Of a stretch of 64,000 bases of DNA, positions 49,493 through 59,244 are shown piece after piece. Every line of letters begins with the position of its first letter. Position 1 is the first letter of the stretch. Below the pieces are notes generated by a model. That model did no database searches. It saw nothing but the letters and a program-made list of their open reading frames with translations, and had not been told where the DNA came from. The DNA is taken from the NCBI RefSeq assembly GCF_030053135.1, contig NZ_CP125653.1, positions 310,001 to 374,000 of the forward strand, written 5' to 3'. A program made the translations under genes and the position numbers. Source of the DNA: Rhizobium sp. BT04. Its GTDB lineage: Bacteria > Pseudomonadota > Alphaproteobacteria > Rhizobiales > Rhizobiaceae.

Positions 49493-51574
49493 TCAGTCGA
49501 TGAAGACGCCCACACTTGCGGCGCGGCCGGCCGAGTCGATAACGGTCAGTTTCGAATAGCCGCCGCCATCGGGCAGCCATTGCTGGGTGCGCCGGCGGGA
49601 GAGGTCGGGCAGCGGCTTGCCGTTGGCAAGCCAGCGGAAGGGGGCGCGGCCGCCTTGCAGCTTCAGCATTAGCGGTGACAGGTCGCCTGCTCCGGCACCG
49701 AGATCGATATGGGCGCCCTCGGGCGGATAGACGATCTGAGGCGCCGGCTCGCGGCCGGAGGCGACGAGCAGGCCGCTGGCGTTGAGGGCGAAACGCCGCT
49801 GGCTGATCGGCAGTTCGGATTGGGCGATGCGCACGGCGCCGGCGGGCGGGCGGGGCAGCGGCGTCGTCGATATGCCGGACTTGGCGAAACCTTCGAACAG
49901 GATGGGGGCGGCGGTGCCGTAGCCGGTCAAACCCGGCACGGCGCTATTGTCGGGCCGTCCGACCCAGACGCCGAGCACATAACGACCGTCATAGCCGACC
50001 GACCAGGCGTCGCGATAGCCGTAGCTCGTGCCGGTCTTGTAGGCGATGCCGCGCTGCGGCGCGCCGGCAGGCGGAATGACGCCGGACAGAATATCGGCGA
50101 TGTTCCAGACCGCGACCGGCTCCAGCAGCGGTTCGCCGTCCAGCTTGCCCGGTGTGCCGGTGATGCCGTCGCCGAGCCTTGACGGCTGGCCGCGATTGGC
50201 GAGCGCCGTATAGAGCTGCACCAGATCCTTCAGCGTCATGCCAATGCCGCCGAGACCGATCGCCAGTCCCGGCGTCTCGTTCGGCGGCAGCACCGGGCGC
50301 ACCTCGGCGCGGCGAAAGCGGACCATCAGCCGCGACGGCCCGACGGCATCGAGCAGCTTGACGGCCGGCACGTTCAGCGAAAGCTGCAGCGCCTCGCGCA
50401 CGGTGACGTCGCCCTGATAGCTCATATCGAAATTGCGCGGCCGGTAGCCGAAAAAATCGGCCGGCCGGTCCTCGATGATCGTCTCCTGGGAGACGAGGCC
50501 CTGCTCGAAGGCGAGCCCGTAGATGAAGGGCTTCAGCGTCGAGCCCGGCGAGCGGTTGACGCGCGTCATGTCGATCCAGCCGGAGCGGCTGGCGTCGAAA
50601 TAATCGGCCGAGCCGACCTCGCCGACGATCGCGCCGGTCTGCGCATCCGCCATCACCATGGCGAGCGAAAGCTTCGGCCCGAGCTTCATCGCCGCTGCCC
50701 GCGCGACCGATTCCAGCCCCTGCTGCACCTGTTTCTTCAAAGTCGTCTGGTGCTTGAGGACATCAGGCTCCTTGCGCCGTGCGGCTTCCGCGACATGGGC
50801 GGCCAGCGCCGGCAATTGCATGCGCCGCGGCGGGACCGCCACACCTTCGGCCCGCTCCGCTTCGCCGTCGCCGACGGCTTCGGTCACCGCCACGCGGTCA
50901 AGCACGCGCTGGCGTGCTGCCTCGGCTGCCTTGAGATTGCGGTCCGGCCGGCGCCGTTCCGGCAGTTGCGGCAGGGCGACGAGCAGGGCCGCTTCGGCGA
51001 CCGTCAGGCGCCGCGGCTCCTTGCCGAAATAAGCAAGGCTTGCGGCGCGCACGCCTTCCAGATTACCGCCATAGGGCGCATGGGTGAGGTAGAGATTGAG
51101 GATCTGTTCTTTCGACAGCCGCCGCTCGATCTGCACGGCGCGCACCAATTGCAGGAGCTTTGCCGAAAGCGAGCGTCCTTCGCGCGGTTCGATCAGCCGC
51201 GCCACCTGCATCGACAGCGTCGAGGCGCCGGAAACGATGCGGCCATTGCTGACCAATTGCGTGGCGGCCCGCCCGAGCGCCCAGACGTCGACGCCGTCGT
51301 GATCATAAAAACGCTGGTCCTCATAGGCGATCAGCATGCGCAGGAATTGCGGGTCGACGTCGGCGACCGCCGTCTTCAGCCGCCAGCGGCCTTCCGAGGT
51401 CGCGAAGGCGCGCAGCAATTGCCCATCGGCATCCAGCACCTCGGCGGAGACGGCATTCGCCTCGTCGAGTGGCGGCGGATAGGCCTTGTCGGCAGCACCG
51501 AGCGCGAAAAGGGCCGCGCCGGCAAGAACGATGCCGGCCGCGGATCCGATCGCAAACTTGTGCCACCGCTTCAT
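49493..51574 (-). CDS. pbpC: Penicillin-binding protein 1C
   Basis: This 693-residue bifunctional peptidoglycan synthase has an N-terminal membrane anchor (FAIGSAAGIVLAGAALFALGA), a GT51 transglycosylase (LIAYEDQRFYDHDGVD, GASTLSMQVARL) and a transpeptidase with SPGSTLKPFIYGLAFE (SxxK), SLN and YKTGTSYGYRDAW (KTGT). The C-terminal BiPBP_C domain (LPDGGGYSKLTVIDSAGRAASV) is typical of PbpC. Its start overlaps the stop of the alpha-2-macroglobulin gene, the common pairing, in which the two act together in envelope repair or defence. Confidence 0.93.
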   Translation of the reverse strand: MKRWHKFAIGSAAGIVLAGAALFALGAADKAYPPPLDEANAVSAEVLDADGQLLRAFATSEGRWRLKTAVADVDPQFLRMLIAYEDQRFYDHDGVDVWALGRAATQLVSNGRIVSGASTLSMQVARLIEPREGRSLSAKLLQLVRAVQIERRLSKEQILNLYLTHAPYGGNLEGVRAASLAYFGKEPRRLTVAEAALLVALPQLPERRRPDRNLKAAEAARQRVLDRVAVTEAVGDGEAERAEGVAVPPRRMQLPALAAHVAEAARRKEPDVLKHQTTLKKQVQQGLESVARAAAMKLGPKLSLAMVMADAQTGAIVGEVGSADYFDASRSGWIDMTRVNRSPGSTLKPFIYGLAFEQGLVSQETIIEDRPADFFGYRPRNFDMSYQGDVTVREALQLSLNVPAVKLLDAVGPSRLMVRFRRAEVRPVLPPNETPGLAIGLGGIGMTLKDLVQLYTALANRGQPSRLGDGITGTPGKLDGEPLLEPVAVWNIADILSGVIPPAGAPQRGIAYKTGTSYGYRDAWSVGYDGRYVLGVWVGRPDNSAVPGLTGYGTAAPILFEGFAKSGISTTPLPRPPAGAVRIAQSELPISQRRFALNASGLLVASGREPAPQIVYPPEGAHIDLGAGAGDLSPLMLKLQGGRAPFRWLANGKPLPDLSRRRTQQWLPDGGGYSKLTVIDSAGRAASVGVFID

Positions 51575-54500
51575 TATTGCGCTGCCACGACCTCCATCTT
51601 GCCTGTCGCCGTGCGGGCCGAAAGCTCGGGACGATACATGTCCTCGACGCTGGCGGCCGGATGGTCATAGGTGCCGGGGGTGACGGCGCGCACGACATAG
51701 GCGACGTTGAATTCGCGTTCATCGCCCTGAGCGCGGTTGAAGGCGGCGACGAAGCGGTCGAAGCGGAATTCGGTATGGGCAGCCGAGATCTCGCCGATCC
51801 AATCGAAATTCGTCATCTGGGCGCTGTCGACGAGATTCGGATTGTCGATCTCGAAACCGGCCGGCAGCAGGTCGGTGATGACGATGCGCGACGGCCAGTC
51901 GTTGGTTTCGCGCACATGGATGACGACCACGTAGCGCTCGTTCTGTTTCGCTTCGCTGACATTCGCCTCCTCGCCGTCGAGCGTGTAATAGCTGCGCTCG
52001 ATGAGGAAGCCGTCGCCGCCGGCCGGCAACGGCGCGGTGGGGGCGGCCACGGTGGTGACAACGGCCGACACCGCCTCACCCGTCTGGTTGGTCAGCGTCA
52101 GCGGATGGTCGGCGAGCGCCTCGCCGGTCATGCGGGCCATATAGGCGCCGGTGTGTGCGGCACCGTTGACATCGACCTTCAAGCTGTCGTCACCGCCCTG
52201 GATGGCGCGCGCGGCAAGCAGCATCCAGGTTTCTTCCTGGGTGCTCTTGTATTTGCTGCGGCCCCATTCCTTGGCGACGGCCTTGGCGAGGTCAGGGATG
52301 ACGGGCGGCACCGGCCGGCTTTCGGCGGCAAGCGCCAGGATCGCCGCGCCATCGCGCAGGATCGTGCCGTAATCGGTGCGCGACAGGTTCACGCGCGAGA
52401 CCATCGATTGCTGCGACATCTGCAGGGCGTCGAGGAAGATGTTCTTCGAACGCTGGCCATCGCCGTAGAGCGCCAATGCGGCGGCGATATGCGCCTTGGC
52501 GAGCGGCGTCGGGAAGTCGTTGATCATCGTATCGGCATAGTAGCGCAGATCGCTGATCGCCGCCTTCTTGTTGCGGGCAAGCACGTAGATCGCATAGGCG
52601 ATCTGGTCGCCCTGGCCCTTGATGTCGGTGGTGTAGGACAGCGTGTTCTGCAGGTTTTCCAGTGCCTGGACGAAAGCCCTTTCCGGCACGTCGTATTTCA
52701 TTTCGCGGGCCCGCGTCAGGAAATCGGTGACGTAGGAATCGAGCCAGACGTCGCCCGAATCCGGTCCCCAGAGGCCGAAGCTGCCGGCCGAGGCCTGATA
52801 GGAGAGCACGCGGTAGATCGCATCCTGCACGCGGCTGTGCACGTCGTCGTCATTTGCGATGCCGGCCTGCTTCGCCACTTCGGCGAGGTAGAGCAGCGGC
52901 AGCGCCCGGCTGGTGGTCTGCTCGGCGCAGCCGAGGGGATAGCGGTCGAGCGTCATCAGCAAGGCCGGAATGTCGAAGGCGGCCGAACGGGTGACGTTGA
53001 CGCTGATCGAGGCGCCGGGCAGCACGCTGTCGGCGAGCAGGTTCTTGTCGACGGTGAGTTTTGCCCCGGGCTTCAGCGCCAGCACCCGCCGTTCGGTGAT
53101 CGGCAGGGAGGCCGGGCGCACCGGCACGTCGACCGTCTGGTCAAGCGAGAGGCCGGAGGCGTCGGAGAGGTTGATCGAGACGCTGCCGGCGCCCGGCTGT
53201 TTGCCGATGAGCGACAGCGTCAGCTCGGATTTCGCCCCGGCTTCGAGACGGATCGTCTGCGCGGCGGAGGCTTCTTCGATGCCGACCGCGTCGCTGCCGG
53301 TCAGCTGCAGCTTGTAATCGCCGGCCGGCGCATCGGTATTGGCAATGTCGAGGCGCAGATTGGCTTTGTCGCCGGGGGCAAGGAACTTCGGCAGGCTCGC
53401 GGTCACGACGACGGGATCGCGGATAATGACGTCCTTGACGGCGTGGCCGACACCCGTCTTCGTCCAGGCGACCGCCATGACACGCGCCGTGCCGTTGAAT
53501 TGCGGAATGTCGAAGGAGACATGGGCCTTGCCTTCGGCGTCGAGCTTTACCGGGCCGGAGAAGAAGGCGACCAGCTTCTGCGTCGGCGGGCTTGCCTGCA
53601 GCGCCACGGCACCGCCGTCGCCGCCGGTCCGGAGCTTGCCGGTCGCACCCAACGAGCCGTCGATCAGCCGGCCGTAGAGGTCGCGGATTTCAAGGCCGAG
53701 CTGGCGCTGGCCGAAATACCAGTCCTCCGGGTTCGGCGGTTCGTAGCGCGTGAGGTTGAGGATACCGACATCGACGGCGGCAACCGTGACATAGGCATCT
53801 TCATTGGCACCGGCGCCGGCCACCTGCAGGCCGATATCGAGCGGCCCGCGCGGCAGCATCTTTTCCGGCGTGTCGAGCTTGACCTGCAGCGCCCGCTGTT
53901 CGGGATCGACCTTCAGCCATTTGATGCCGATCGAGCGCATCGGCATGTGGCTGTCCTGGGCGTCGCCAGGCCGGAAGAGCGTGGCGGTGACATAAGCGCC
54001 CGCACCCCAGTCCGCGGTCACGGGGATATCGACCTCGCCGCCGGTCTCGCCGATCGCAGCGTTCTGCACGGCGACCAGCTTTTCGGTGCCGGCCGTCACC
54101 ATCAGCTCACCGCCGTAGCGCGAGGTGACTTTCAGCTTGGCGGTGTCGCCGATCTTGTAGCTGTCCTTGTCGAGGGCGATTTCCAGCCCGTCCGGTGTTT
54201 CGGTCGAGGTCGAGCTCACGAACCAGCCGGCGTCGAATTCGACGCTGGAGGTCGGACCGTCGGCATCCGGGCTTTCCACTTCGAGGCGATAGCGGCCCCA
54301 TTTCACCGGCACGGCTATCTTGCCGCCGTCCATCGTCGCATCGACGCTGCCGTTGGCAACCTGCTCGGCGGTGTAGACCGGCTCGTATTTCCAGGCCGTT
54401 CCCTCGCGATACCATTGGTATTCGCGGTTGAGACTATAGAATTTCCAGCGCAGGCCCTTGGTCTCCTGCTTCTGTCCGCCGGCATTGACACCGATCACCG

Positions 54501-57042
54501 TGAAGTTGGCGATCGCGTTCTCCGGCAGGTCGTCGGAAAATTCCGGCTTGATGCCGATCGAAGCCCGCTCGGTCTTCACCGGCAGCACCAGCGAGCGCTC
54601 GATGGCGCGCCCGCCCGCTTCCTGCATGCTGATATAGACGGTGGCGTTGAGCAGCTGCGTCGTTGCCGGCAGCTCGCCGACGGTGAGGTCGGTCGAGGCT
54701 TCGCCGTTCTCGTCCAGTACCGGCAGGCCGTCGATCGGCAGGCGCGAATCCTCGCTCGCCTCCTCGTCGGCAAGCCCGAAGACGAAGCCCTTATAGGCGG
54801 CGCTCTCGCGCGTCGGCTTGACGACGACGTTGCCTTCGAGCGTTAGGCCGGCGGCCGGCGCGCCATAGAGATATTTGCCCGAGATGGTGATCAGCGCCGG
54901 CGTATCCGAGCCGATTTCCTTGGCTTCGGTCTTGATCTCCATGTCGGTGCGATCGGGCACGAAATCGTCGACGAGGAAACTCTTGCTGGCGATAGCGCTG
55001 CCCTTGGGGTCGGTATAGATGTTCATCGTCCAGGTGCCACGCATGGCATTTTCCTGGGTCGGGAAATCGACCGTGTAACCGCCGAGATTGCTGGTCTGGC
55101 TGACGATCCGCCGGTCTTCGACGCCGTCGGGGCGGCTGAAGATGAAGGTGAGCGGCAGGTTCTCGATGGCGGTGCCGTCGGTATCGCGGGCGAGCGCCTG
55201 CGCATGCACCGTTTCGCCGGCGCGGTAGATGCCGCGTTCGGTGAAGGTCAGGACGTCGATTGCGCCGGGTGCGGCGCGGCCGGTGACGCCGCGGTCGGAG
55301 AGATCGAAGCCGGCCCGCGTCATGTCGAGGAAGACGTAGTCCGAGGTGCCGTTTCTGGCGGCGATGACGGCAGGCGTCAGCGCCGCTGTGCCGCGGATCA
55401 GGCCGGCGGTGAAGGTGGCGCGGCCGTTTTCGTCGGTCGTCGCGGTGCCGAGCACTTCATTGTTCTTGGCGAGCAGCTGCAGTTCGACGCCTGCGATCGG
55501 CTTGGCCGAGGCGAGAGAACGGGTGAAGACGTTGAGCCCGTCGGTGCCGGCATAGGTGGTGACGCCGATATCGGAGACCAGGAACCATTGCGTCGCCTGC
55601 GAATCCCACTCCTGCGCCGGACCGTTCGGGCCTGTTGCCGTCAGCACGTAGATGCCGGGCTTGCGCTCGGGCAGCGCCTCGTCAACCGGAAAGCTGGTGA
55701 CGATGTCCTTGTTGAGCTCGTTGGCGATGTCGATAGAGCCCTGCCAGACGAGTTCGCCGTTCTGATCCTGAATGGTCTGGGCGCTGTAGCCGTCGAGCTG
55801 GGTCAAGAATTGCGAATTGGTCAAGAGCGGCGCAATGGCGCGATCGCCGACGCGGTAGAGTTTGAGATTGGCCGAGCTCAGGTTGACCGAGACGAGCGGG
55901 ATGCCGCGGCGCGCCGTCGACGGCAGCACGAAGCTGTCGCCGGTGAAACGCACCATCTGGCTGCGGTCCTTGATATAGACGTCGATGCTGACGGGTGCTT
56001 CGAGCGCCTCGTCGACGGAGGACGGCAGGCCGGTGCGGAAAGCGATCTTGTAGGTCTCGCCATGCGTCAGCCCCTCGACGCAGATCTGCTTGTCCTTGGT
56101 TTCCAGCGCCTTGGGGGCCGCGCCGTTCAGCGTCACGAAGGGCGTGTAGTCGGTGGTCTTGATCAGCGCCTCGGAGAAGGTGACGCAGGCGCGCGGCGTG
56201 GCGCTGTCGGCGTCGACCGTGTGTTCGGTGATGCGGAAGCCCTGCGTCGATTTCAGCTGCAGGTAGGCCGCCTGCACGTCCTCGGCGGCAACCAGCGCCA
56301 GGCTCGCCTTATAGGCGTCGAGGGCAGGACGGTAATTGGCGTTTCGCTCCAGAGCGGTGGCGAGGACGGCGAGCGCTTCGGCGCGCTTGGCCTTGGTGCG
56401 GGTCAGCTCATAGCCGTTCAGCGCGTCGACTACGGCCTGGCCGGTGACGCTGCTTTCCGTGCTGCCGAACGAAATGGCGGCACGCGCGGTTTCGAGCCAG
56501 AGATCGGCGTCGTCGGGCGTGATCGACAGCGCGCCGTGGAAGGCTATCAGCGCGTCGGTCAGGTTGTTGGCGGTCATGTCGAGGCGGGCATTGGCCGTCA
56601 GGCTGTCGACGCCCTGCCCCTGCTGGTCGTCGGCAAGCGCCAGATTGTCCTTGAAGTCATGGGCCTGCTGGATAAGGTCGTTCGTCAGGAAAGTCAGGCG
56701 CGGTGCAGCGCCGAGATCCGGCTCCTGCTTGCCGGATGTCTCGACGATCTTGCCGGCGATCGCGCCGGGGAAAGCGTTCATCGTCTTGAAGTCGGACTTC
56801 AGGAAACACCATTTCACCTTGGGATTGTAGGTGAAGGCCTTGCAGCTCTTGTCGCCGATGCACGAAGTCTTGCACTGCTCGAGCGAGACGTTCTGCTCGG
56901 TGCGAAGATCGAAGCCGAAGAAATCGGCGTCCTTGATCGTCTGGATGTCGCGCTTGGTCTCCGCAGCAGCGGCGGGAAAGCTGACGGCGATCGTGGAAAG
57001 AAATGCGACTGTCGCGAAAGCAAAGAACGAGCGCACGGACAT
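51574..57042 (-). CDS. Bacterial alpha-2-macroglobulin (YfhM-like) with N-terminal PAN domain
   Basis: About 1822 residues. A signal peptide (SFFAFATVAFLSTIAVSFPAAAA) precedes a PAN/Apple-type Cys domain (SLEQCKTSCIGDKSCKAFTYNP ... KWCFLKSDF), then macroglobulin-like repeats, the MG7-like and A2M domains, and the thioester motif GCAEQ (~residue 1370). Such proteins trap attacking proteases in the periplasm. The ATG at 57042 is chosen because it starts the signal peptide. It is coupled to pbpC. The lipoprotein Cys of E. coli YfhM is not seen, so it is probably soluble. Confidence 0.92.
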   Translation of the reverse strand: MSVRSFFAFATVAFLSTIAVSFPAAAAETKRDIQTIKDADFFGFDLRTEQNVSLEQCKTSCIGDKSCKAFTYNPKVKWCFLKSDFKTMNAFPGAIAGKIVETSGKQEPDLGAAPRLTFLTNDLIQQAHDFKDNLALADDQQGQGVDSLTANARLDMTANNLTDALIAFHGALSITPDDADLWLETARAAISFGSTESSVTGQAVVDALNGYELTRTKAKRAEALAVLATALERNANYRPALDAYKASLALVAAEDVQAAYLQLKSTQGFRITEHTVDADSATPRACVTFSEALIKTTDYTPFVTLNGAAPKALETKDKQICVEGLTHGETYKIAFRTGLPSSVDEALEAPVSIDVYIKDRSQMVRFTGDSFVLPSTARRGIPLVSVNLSSANLKLYRVGDRAIAPLLTNSQFLTQLDGYSAQTIQDQNGELVWQGSIDIANELNKDIVTSFPVDEALPERKPGIYVLTATGPNGPAQEWDSQATQWFLVSDIGVTTYAGTDGLNVFTRSLASAKPIAGVELQLLAKNNEVLGTATTDENGRATFTAGLIRGTAALTPAVIAARNGTSDYVFLDMTRAGFDLSDRGVTGRAAPGAIDVLTFTERGIYRAGETVHAQALARDTDGTAIENLPLTFIFSRPDGVEDRRIVSQTSNLGGYTVDFPTQENAMRGTWTMNIYTDPKGSAIASKSFLVDDFVPDRTDMEIKTEAKEIGSDTPALITISGKYLYGAPAAGLTLEGNVVVKPTRESAAYKGFVFGLADEEASEDSRLPIDGLPVLDENGEASTDLTVGELPATTQLLNATVYISMQEAGGRAIERSLVLPVKTERASIGIKPEFSDDLPENAIANFTVIGVNAGGQKQETKGLRWKFYSLNREYQWYREGTAWKYEPVYTAEQVANGSVDATMDGGKIAVPVKWGRYRLEVESPDADGPTSSVEFDAGWFVSSTSTETPDGLEIALDKDSYKIGDTAKLKVTSRYGGELMVTAGTEKLVAVQNAAIGETGGEVDIPVTADWGAGAYVTATLFRPGDAQDSHMPMRSIGIKWLKVDPEQRALQVKLDTPEKMLPRGPLDIGLQVAGAGANEDAYVTVAAVDVGILNLTRYEPPNPEDWYFGQRQLGLEIRDLYGRLIDGSLGATGKLRTGGDGGAVALQASPPTQKLVAFFSGPVKLDAEGKAHVSFDIPQFNGTARVMAVAWTKTGVGHAVKDVIIRDPVVVTASLPKFLAPGDKANLRLDIANTDAPAGDYKLQLTGSDAVGIEEASAAQTIRLEAGAKSELTLSLIGKQPGAGSVSINLSDASGLSLDQTVDVPVRPASLPITERRVLALKPGAKLTVDKNLLADSVLPGASISVNVTRSAAFDIPALLMTLDRYPLGCAEQTTSRALPLLYLAEVAKQAGIANDDDVHSRVQDAIYRVLSYQASAGSFGLWGPDSGDVWLDSYVTDFLTRAREMKYDVPERAFVQALENLQNTLSYTTDIKGQGDQIAYAIYVLARNKKAAISDLRYYADTMINDFPTPLAKAHIAAALALYGDGQRSKNIFLDALQMSQQSMVSRVNLSRTDYGTILRDGAAILALAAESRPVPPVIPDLAKAVAKEWGRSKYKSTQEETWMLLAARAIQGGDDSLKVDVNGAAHTGAYMARMTGEALADHPLTLTNQTGEAVSAVVTTVAAPTAPLPAGGDGFLIERSYYTLDGEEANVSEAKQNERYVVVIHVRETNDWPSRIVITDLLPAGFEIDNPNLVDSAQMTNFDWIGEISAAHTEFRFDRFVAAFNRAQGDEREFNVAYVVRAVTPGTYDHPAASVEDMYRPELSARTATGKMEVVAAQ

Positions 57043-57241
57043 AGGTTCCCCCCGGAAATGCAGGCTCTGACAGGCGGGCACTCTCCTCACTCCACGCAAG
57101 ATTGTCAACTCGACTCGTGCGCTGTTTCAACTTCGCACAGGCGCTTTCGTCCGGCTGTCACATCGGCGTGAGTGATCGTCTTGTGATTTGCGGCTTTCAC
57201 TGACATGAGCGAGGATTTGGGCGATCGCAGGAGGTCGCGCC

Positions 57242-57946
57242 ATGTCCACGTCATCCCGCCGCAGGAGCCTTGCTGCGCTTCTTGCCGCGACTGTTCTTTC
57301 AATCGGTGCGAGTGCTGCGGGCGCCGCCGAAGATGCCGTCGTCATCCCGCCGCCCGCTGTCGACGAGACCGCGGGGGCAGGGACCGAGACCGCCATTTTC
57401 GCCGGCGGCTGTTTCTGGGGCGTCCAGGGCGTCTTCCAGCACGTCAAGGGCGTCAAGAGCGCCGTCTCCGGTTATGCCGGCGGTGAAGCCAAAACGGCGC
57501 AATACGAAACCGTCAGCACCGGCGCGACCGGTCATGCCGAATCCGTCGCGGTGAAATTCGATCCGAGAGAGGTGAGCTACGGCAGGTTGCTGCAGATCTT
57601 CTTCTCGGTGGCGCATAACCCGACGCAGCTGAATTTCCAGGGGCCGGACCGGGGAACGCAATACCGCTCAGTGCTGTTCGTCGCCGATCCCGAGCAGCGC
57701 AAGGTGGCCGAGCGCTATATCGACCAGCTCGACAAGGCGCATGTCTTCGCCCAGCCGATCGTTACCAAGGTGTCTGAAACCACCGGCTTCTATCCCGCCG
57801 AAGCCTATCATCAGGATTTCCTGACGCTCAATCCGACCTATCCCTACATCGTCTACAACGACCTGCCGAAGATCGAGAACCTGAAGTCGCTGTTTCCCGC
57901 CGACTACCGCAGCCAGCCGGTTCTCGTCAGGAAGGCCAAGGGCTAG
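57242..57946 (+). CDS. msrA: Peptide methionine sulfoxide reductase MsrA, exported
   Basis: MsrA reduces methionine-S-sulfoxide in oxidised proteins. The 234-residue product has the catalytic GGCFWGVQG (~residue 57), GYAGGEAKTAQYETVSTGATGHAE and YHQDFLTLNP. A twin-Arg-free signal peptide (SSRRRSLAALLAATVLSIGASAAGAA) suggests a periplasmic location. The resolving Cys near the C-terminus is missing, so regeneration may depend directly on thioredoxin-like donors. The gene is divergent from the alpha-2-macroglobulin gene across 199 bp. Confidence 0.92.
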   Translation: MSTSSRRRSLAALLAATVLSIGASAAGAAEDAVVIPPPAVDETAGAGTETAIFAGGCFWGVQGVFQHVKGVKSAVSGYAGGEAKTAQYETVSTGATGHAESVAVKFDPREVSYGRLLQIFFSVAHNPTQLNFQGPDRGTQYRSVLFVADPEQRKVAERYIDQLDKAHVFAQPIVTKVSETTGFYPAEAYHQDFLTLNPTYPYIVYNDLPKIENLKSLFPADYRSQPVLVRKAKG

Positions 57947-57966
57947 GAAGCCGACAGAGCAATCGG

Positions 57967-58518
57967 TCAGGGCAAGATGTCTATGGGGGTGTGGTCGGGA
58001 ACACGGGCCCAGATATCGCGCATCTCGGTGTTGGTGACGGCAATGCAGCCATCCGTCCAATCCCACAGCCGATGGGCGTTTCCGAACAGGCCCCAGCCAT
58101 TGGGAAGGCCGTGGATCATGATAGCACCGCCGGGCGGAAAGCCATGGAATTCGGCGTTGCGCTGATCATTTGGGTTCGGATAGGAAATGTGCAGGCTGAG
58201 ATGGGCCATGGATTTGGGATTTCGCCAATCGATTTCATAACGCCCTTCCGGTGTTTTCTTGTCACCTTCTCGCTGCTTGGGACCTGCGTCGGCTGCCTGC
58301 CCAAGCGAAATTCGATAGGTCGAGAGGGGAACATCCCCTTTGAGAAGGACCATGCGGCGTTCGGATTTATAAACGCGAATGAGGTCGGCCTGTTGCGCGA
58401 GCGGCGCATCTGGAGGCGGCGAACCTGAGCCGATCTTGGCCATCAATTTGGTGTAGGCGAACAAGCCGATGATCACGGCGGCCAAAACGATAAATTTATT
58501 TCTCAATATGGATTCCAA
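57967..58518 (-). CDS. L,D-transpeptidase (YkuD-domain) protein
   Basis: This 183-residue protein has an N-terminal membrane anchor (FIVLAAVIIGLFAYTKLMA) and a YkuD catalytic domain with IMIHGLPNGWG and the active-site DWTDGCIAVTN (Cys, ~residue 160). It should form or edit 3-3 cross-links in periplasmic peptidoglycan, or attach proteins to it. It is convergent with msrA. Length and motif order fit the short anchored L,D-transpeptidases common in rhizobia. Confidence 0.9.
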   Translation of the reverse strand: MESILRNKFIVLAAVIIGLFAYTKLMAKIGSGSPPPDAPLAQQADLIRVYKSERRMVLLKGDVPLSTYRISLGQAADAGPKQREGDKKTPEGRYEIDWRNPKSMAHLSLHISYPNPNDQRNAEFHGFPPGGAIMIHGLPNGWGLFGNAHRLWDWTDGCIAVTNTEMRDIWARVPDHTPIDILP

Positions 58519-58684
58519 TCTTCGAGCGGACGGGAGGGTTATACCGCCTTATCGCACCATCAGCCAGAAGAGTACGCGCTAGAATTGAGCGCGAGCCGGC
58601 GCCTCTTTTTTGCTGCACTTCCGTCACTTTAAGAATTTGTCAACGTTAACAATATCTTAAATATAAGAAATCGCGTTCCACCCC

Positions 58685-58709
58685 GGAACATATGGTCGAG
58701 TTGCCCGTT
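58685..58709 (+). promoter_or_regulatory. EcfG-type (general stress response) promoter
   Basis: GGAAC (58685-58689) and CGTT (58706-58709) are 16 bp apart, the usual pattern for the alphaproteobacterial EcfG/RpoE4 sigma factor. It is about 80 bp upstream of the response regulator start, and the spacer shows no competing structure. Confidence 0.72.
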
Positions 58710-58789
58710 ATGGCTGTGAGTTTCGTGTGGGATCGTCTGCCGGAGCGGATCCCTCTTTCGAAGTATGGGCGTAACCAAGGGGACGTATC

Positions 58790-59230
58790 ATGGCCACCAA
58801 TGTCGTGCGGCGCTGGCAACGAGATGATCTCATGAAACAGAGAGTATTGATCGTCGAAGATGAATTCCTCATTGCGCTCGATCTCGGGGCGACGGTGGAA
58901 GCCATGGGCATGCAGGTGGCGGGCCTCGCCAATGATCGCGAAGAGGCGCTGCGGCTGGCGCCGCTTGCCGATATCGCCTTCGTCGACGTCAATCTCGCCG
59001 ACGGCCCGACCGGTCCGGAGATCGGCCGGCGGCTGGCGGAAGAACATGGTATTGCGGTGGTCTTCATGACCGGCAATCCCGAGGTGGTCGCCGATGGCGT
59101 CAAGGGCGCGATCGGCGTGGTCCAGAAGCCGGTCATGCCTTCGCTTGTGGAGCAGCTGGTAAAATATCTTGCCGCGCGCCAAGTCGGCATGTTCGCGGTC
59201 GTGCCGGCACAGATGACGGTTTTTACCTGA
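58790..59230 (+). CDS. Single-domain response regulator
   Basis: This protein is a receiver domain only (VLIVEDEFLIALDLGATVEAMG; phosphoacceptor Asp in IAFVDVNLADG; Thr in VVFMTGNPE; Lys in VVQKPVMP). Length is 146 residues from 58790 (AAGGGG upstream) or 132 from the ATG at 58832. No output domain follows. Similar small receivers in rhizobia take part in phosphorelays, including the general stress response, which fits the EcfG-type promoter upstream. No histidine kinase gene is adjacent. Confidence 0.88.
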   Translation: MATNVVRRWQRDDLMKQRVLIVEDEFLIALDLGATVEAMGMQVAGLANDREEALRLAPLADIAFVDVNLADGPTGPEIGRRLAEEHGIAVVFMTGNPEVVADGVKGAIGVVQKPVMPSLVEQLVKYLAARQVGMFAVVPAQMTVFT

Positions 59231-59244
59231 TCGGAAGGGCCTGA

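Noticed and set aside
51469..54846. 1125-codon plus-strand open frame opposite the alpha-2-macroglobulin gene
   Set aside because: It is the mirror of a high-GC coding sequence; it has no recognisable domain and its composition (VGDG, RHRD runs) is typical of antisense frames. The same applies to the plus-strand frame at 55204-57171.
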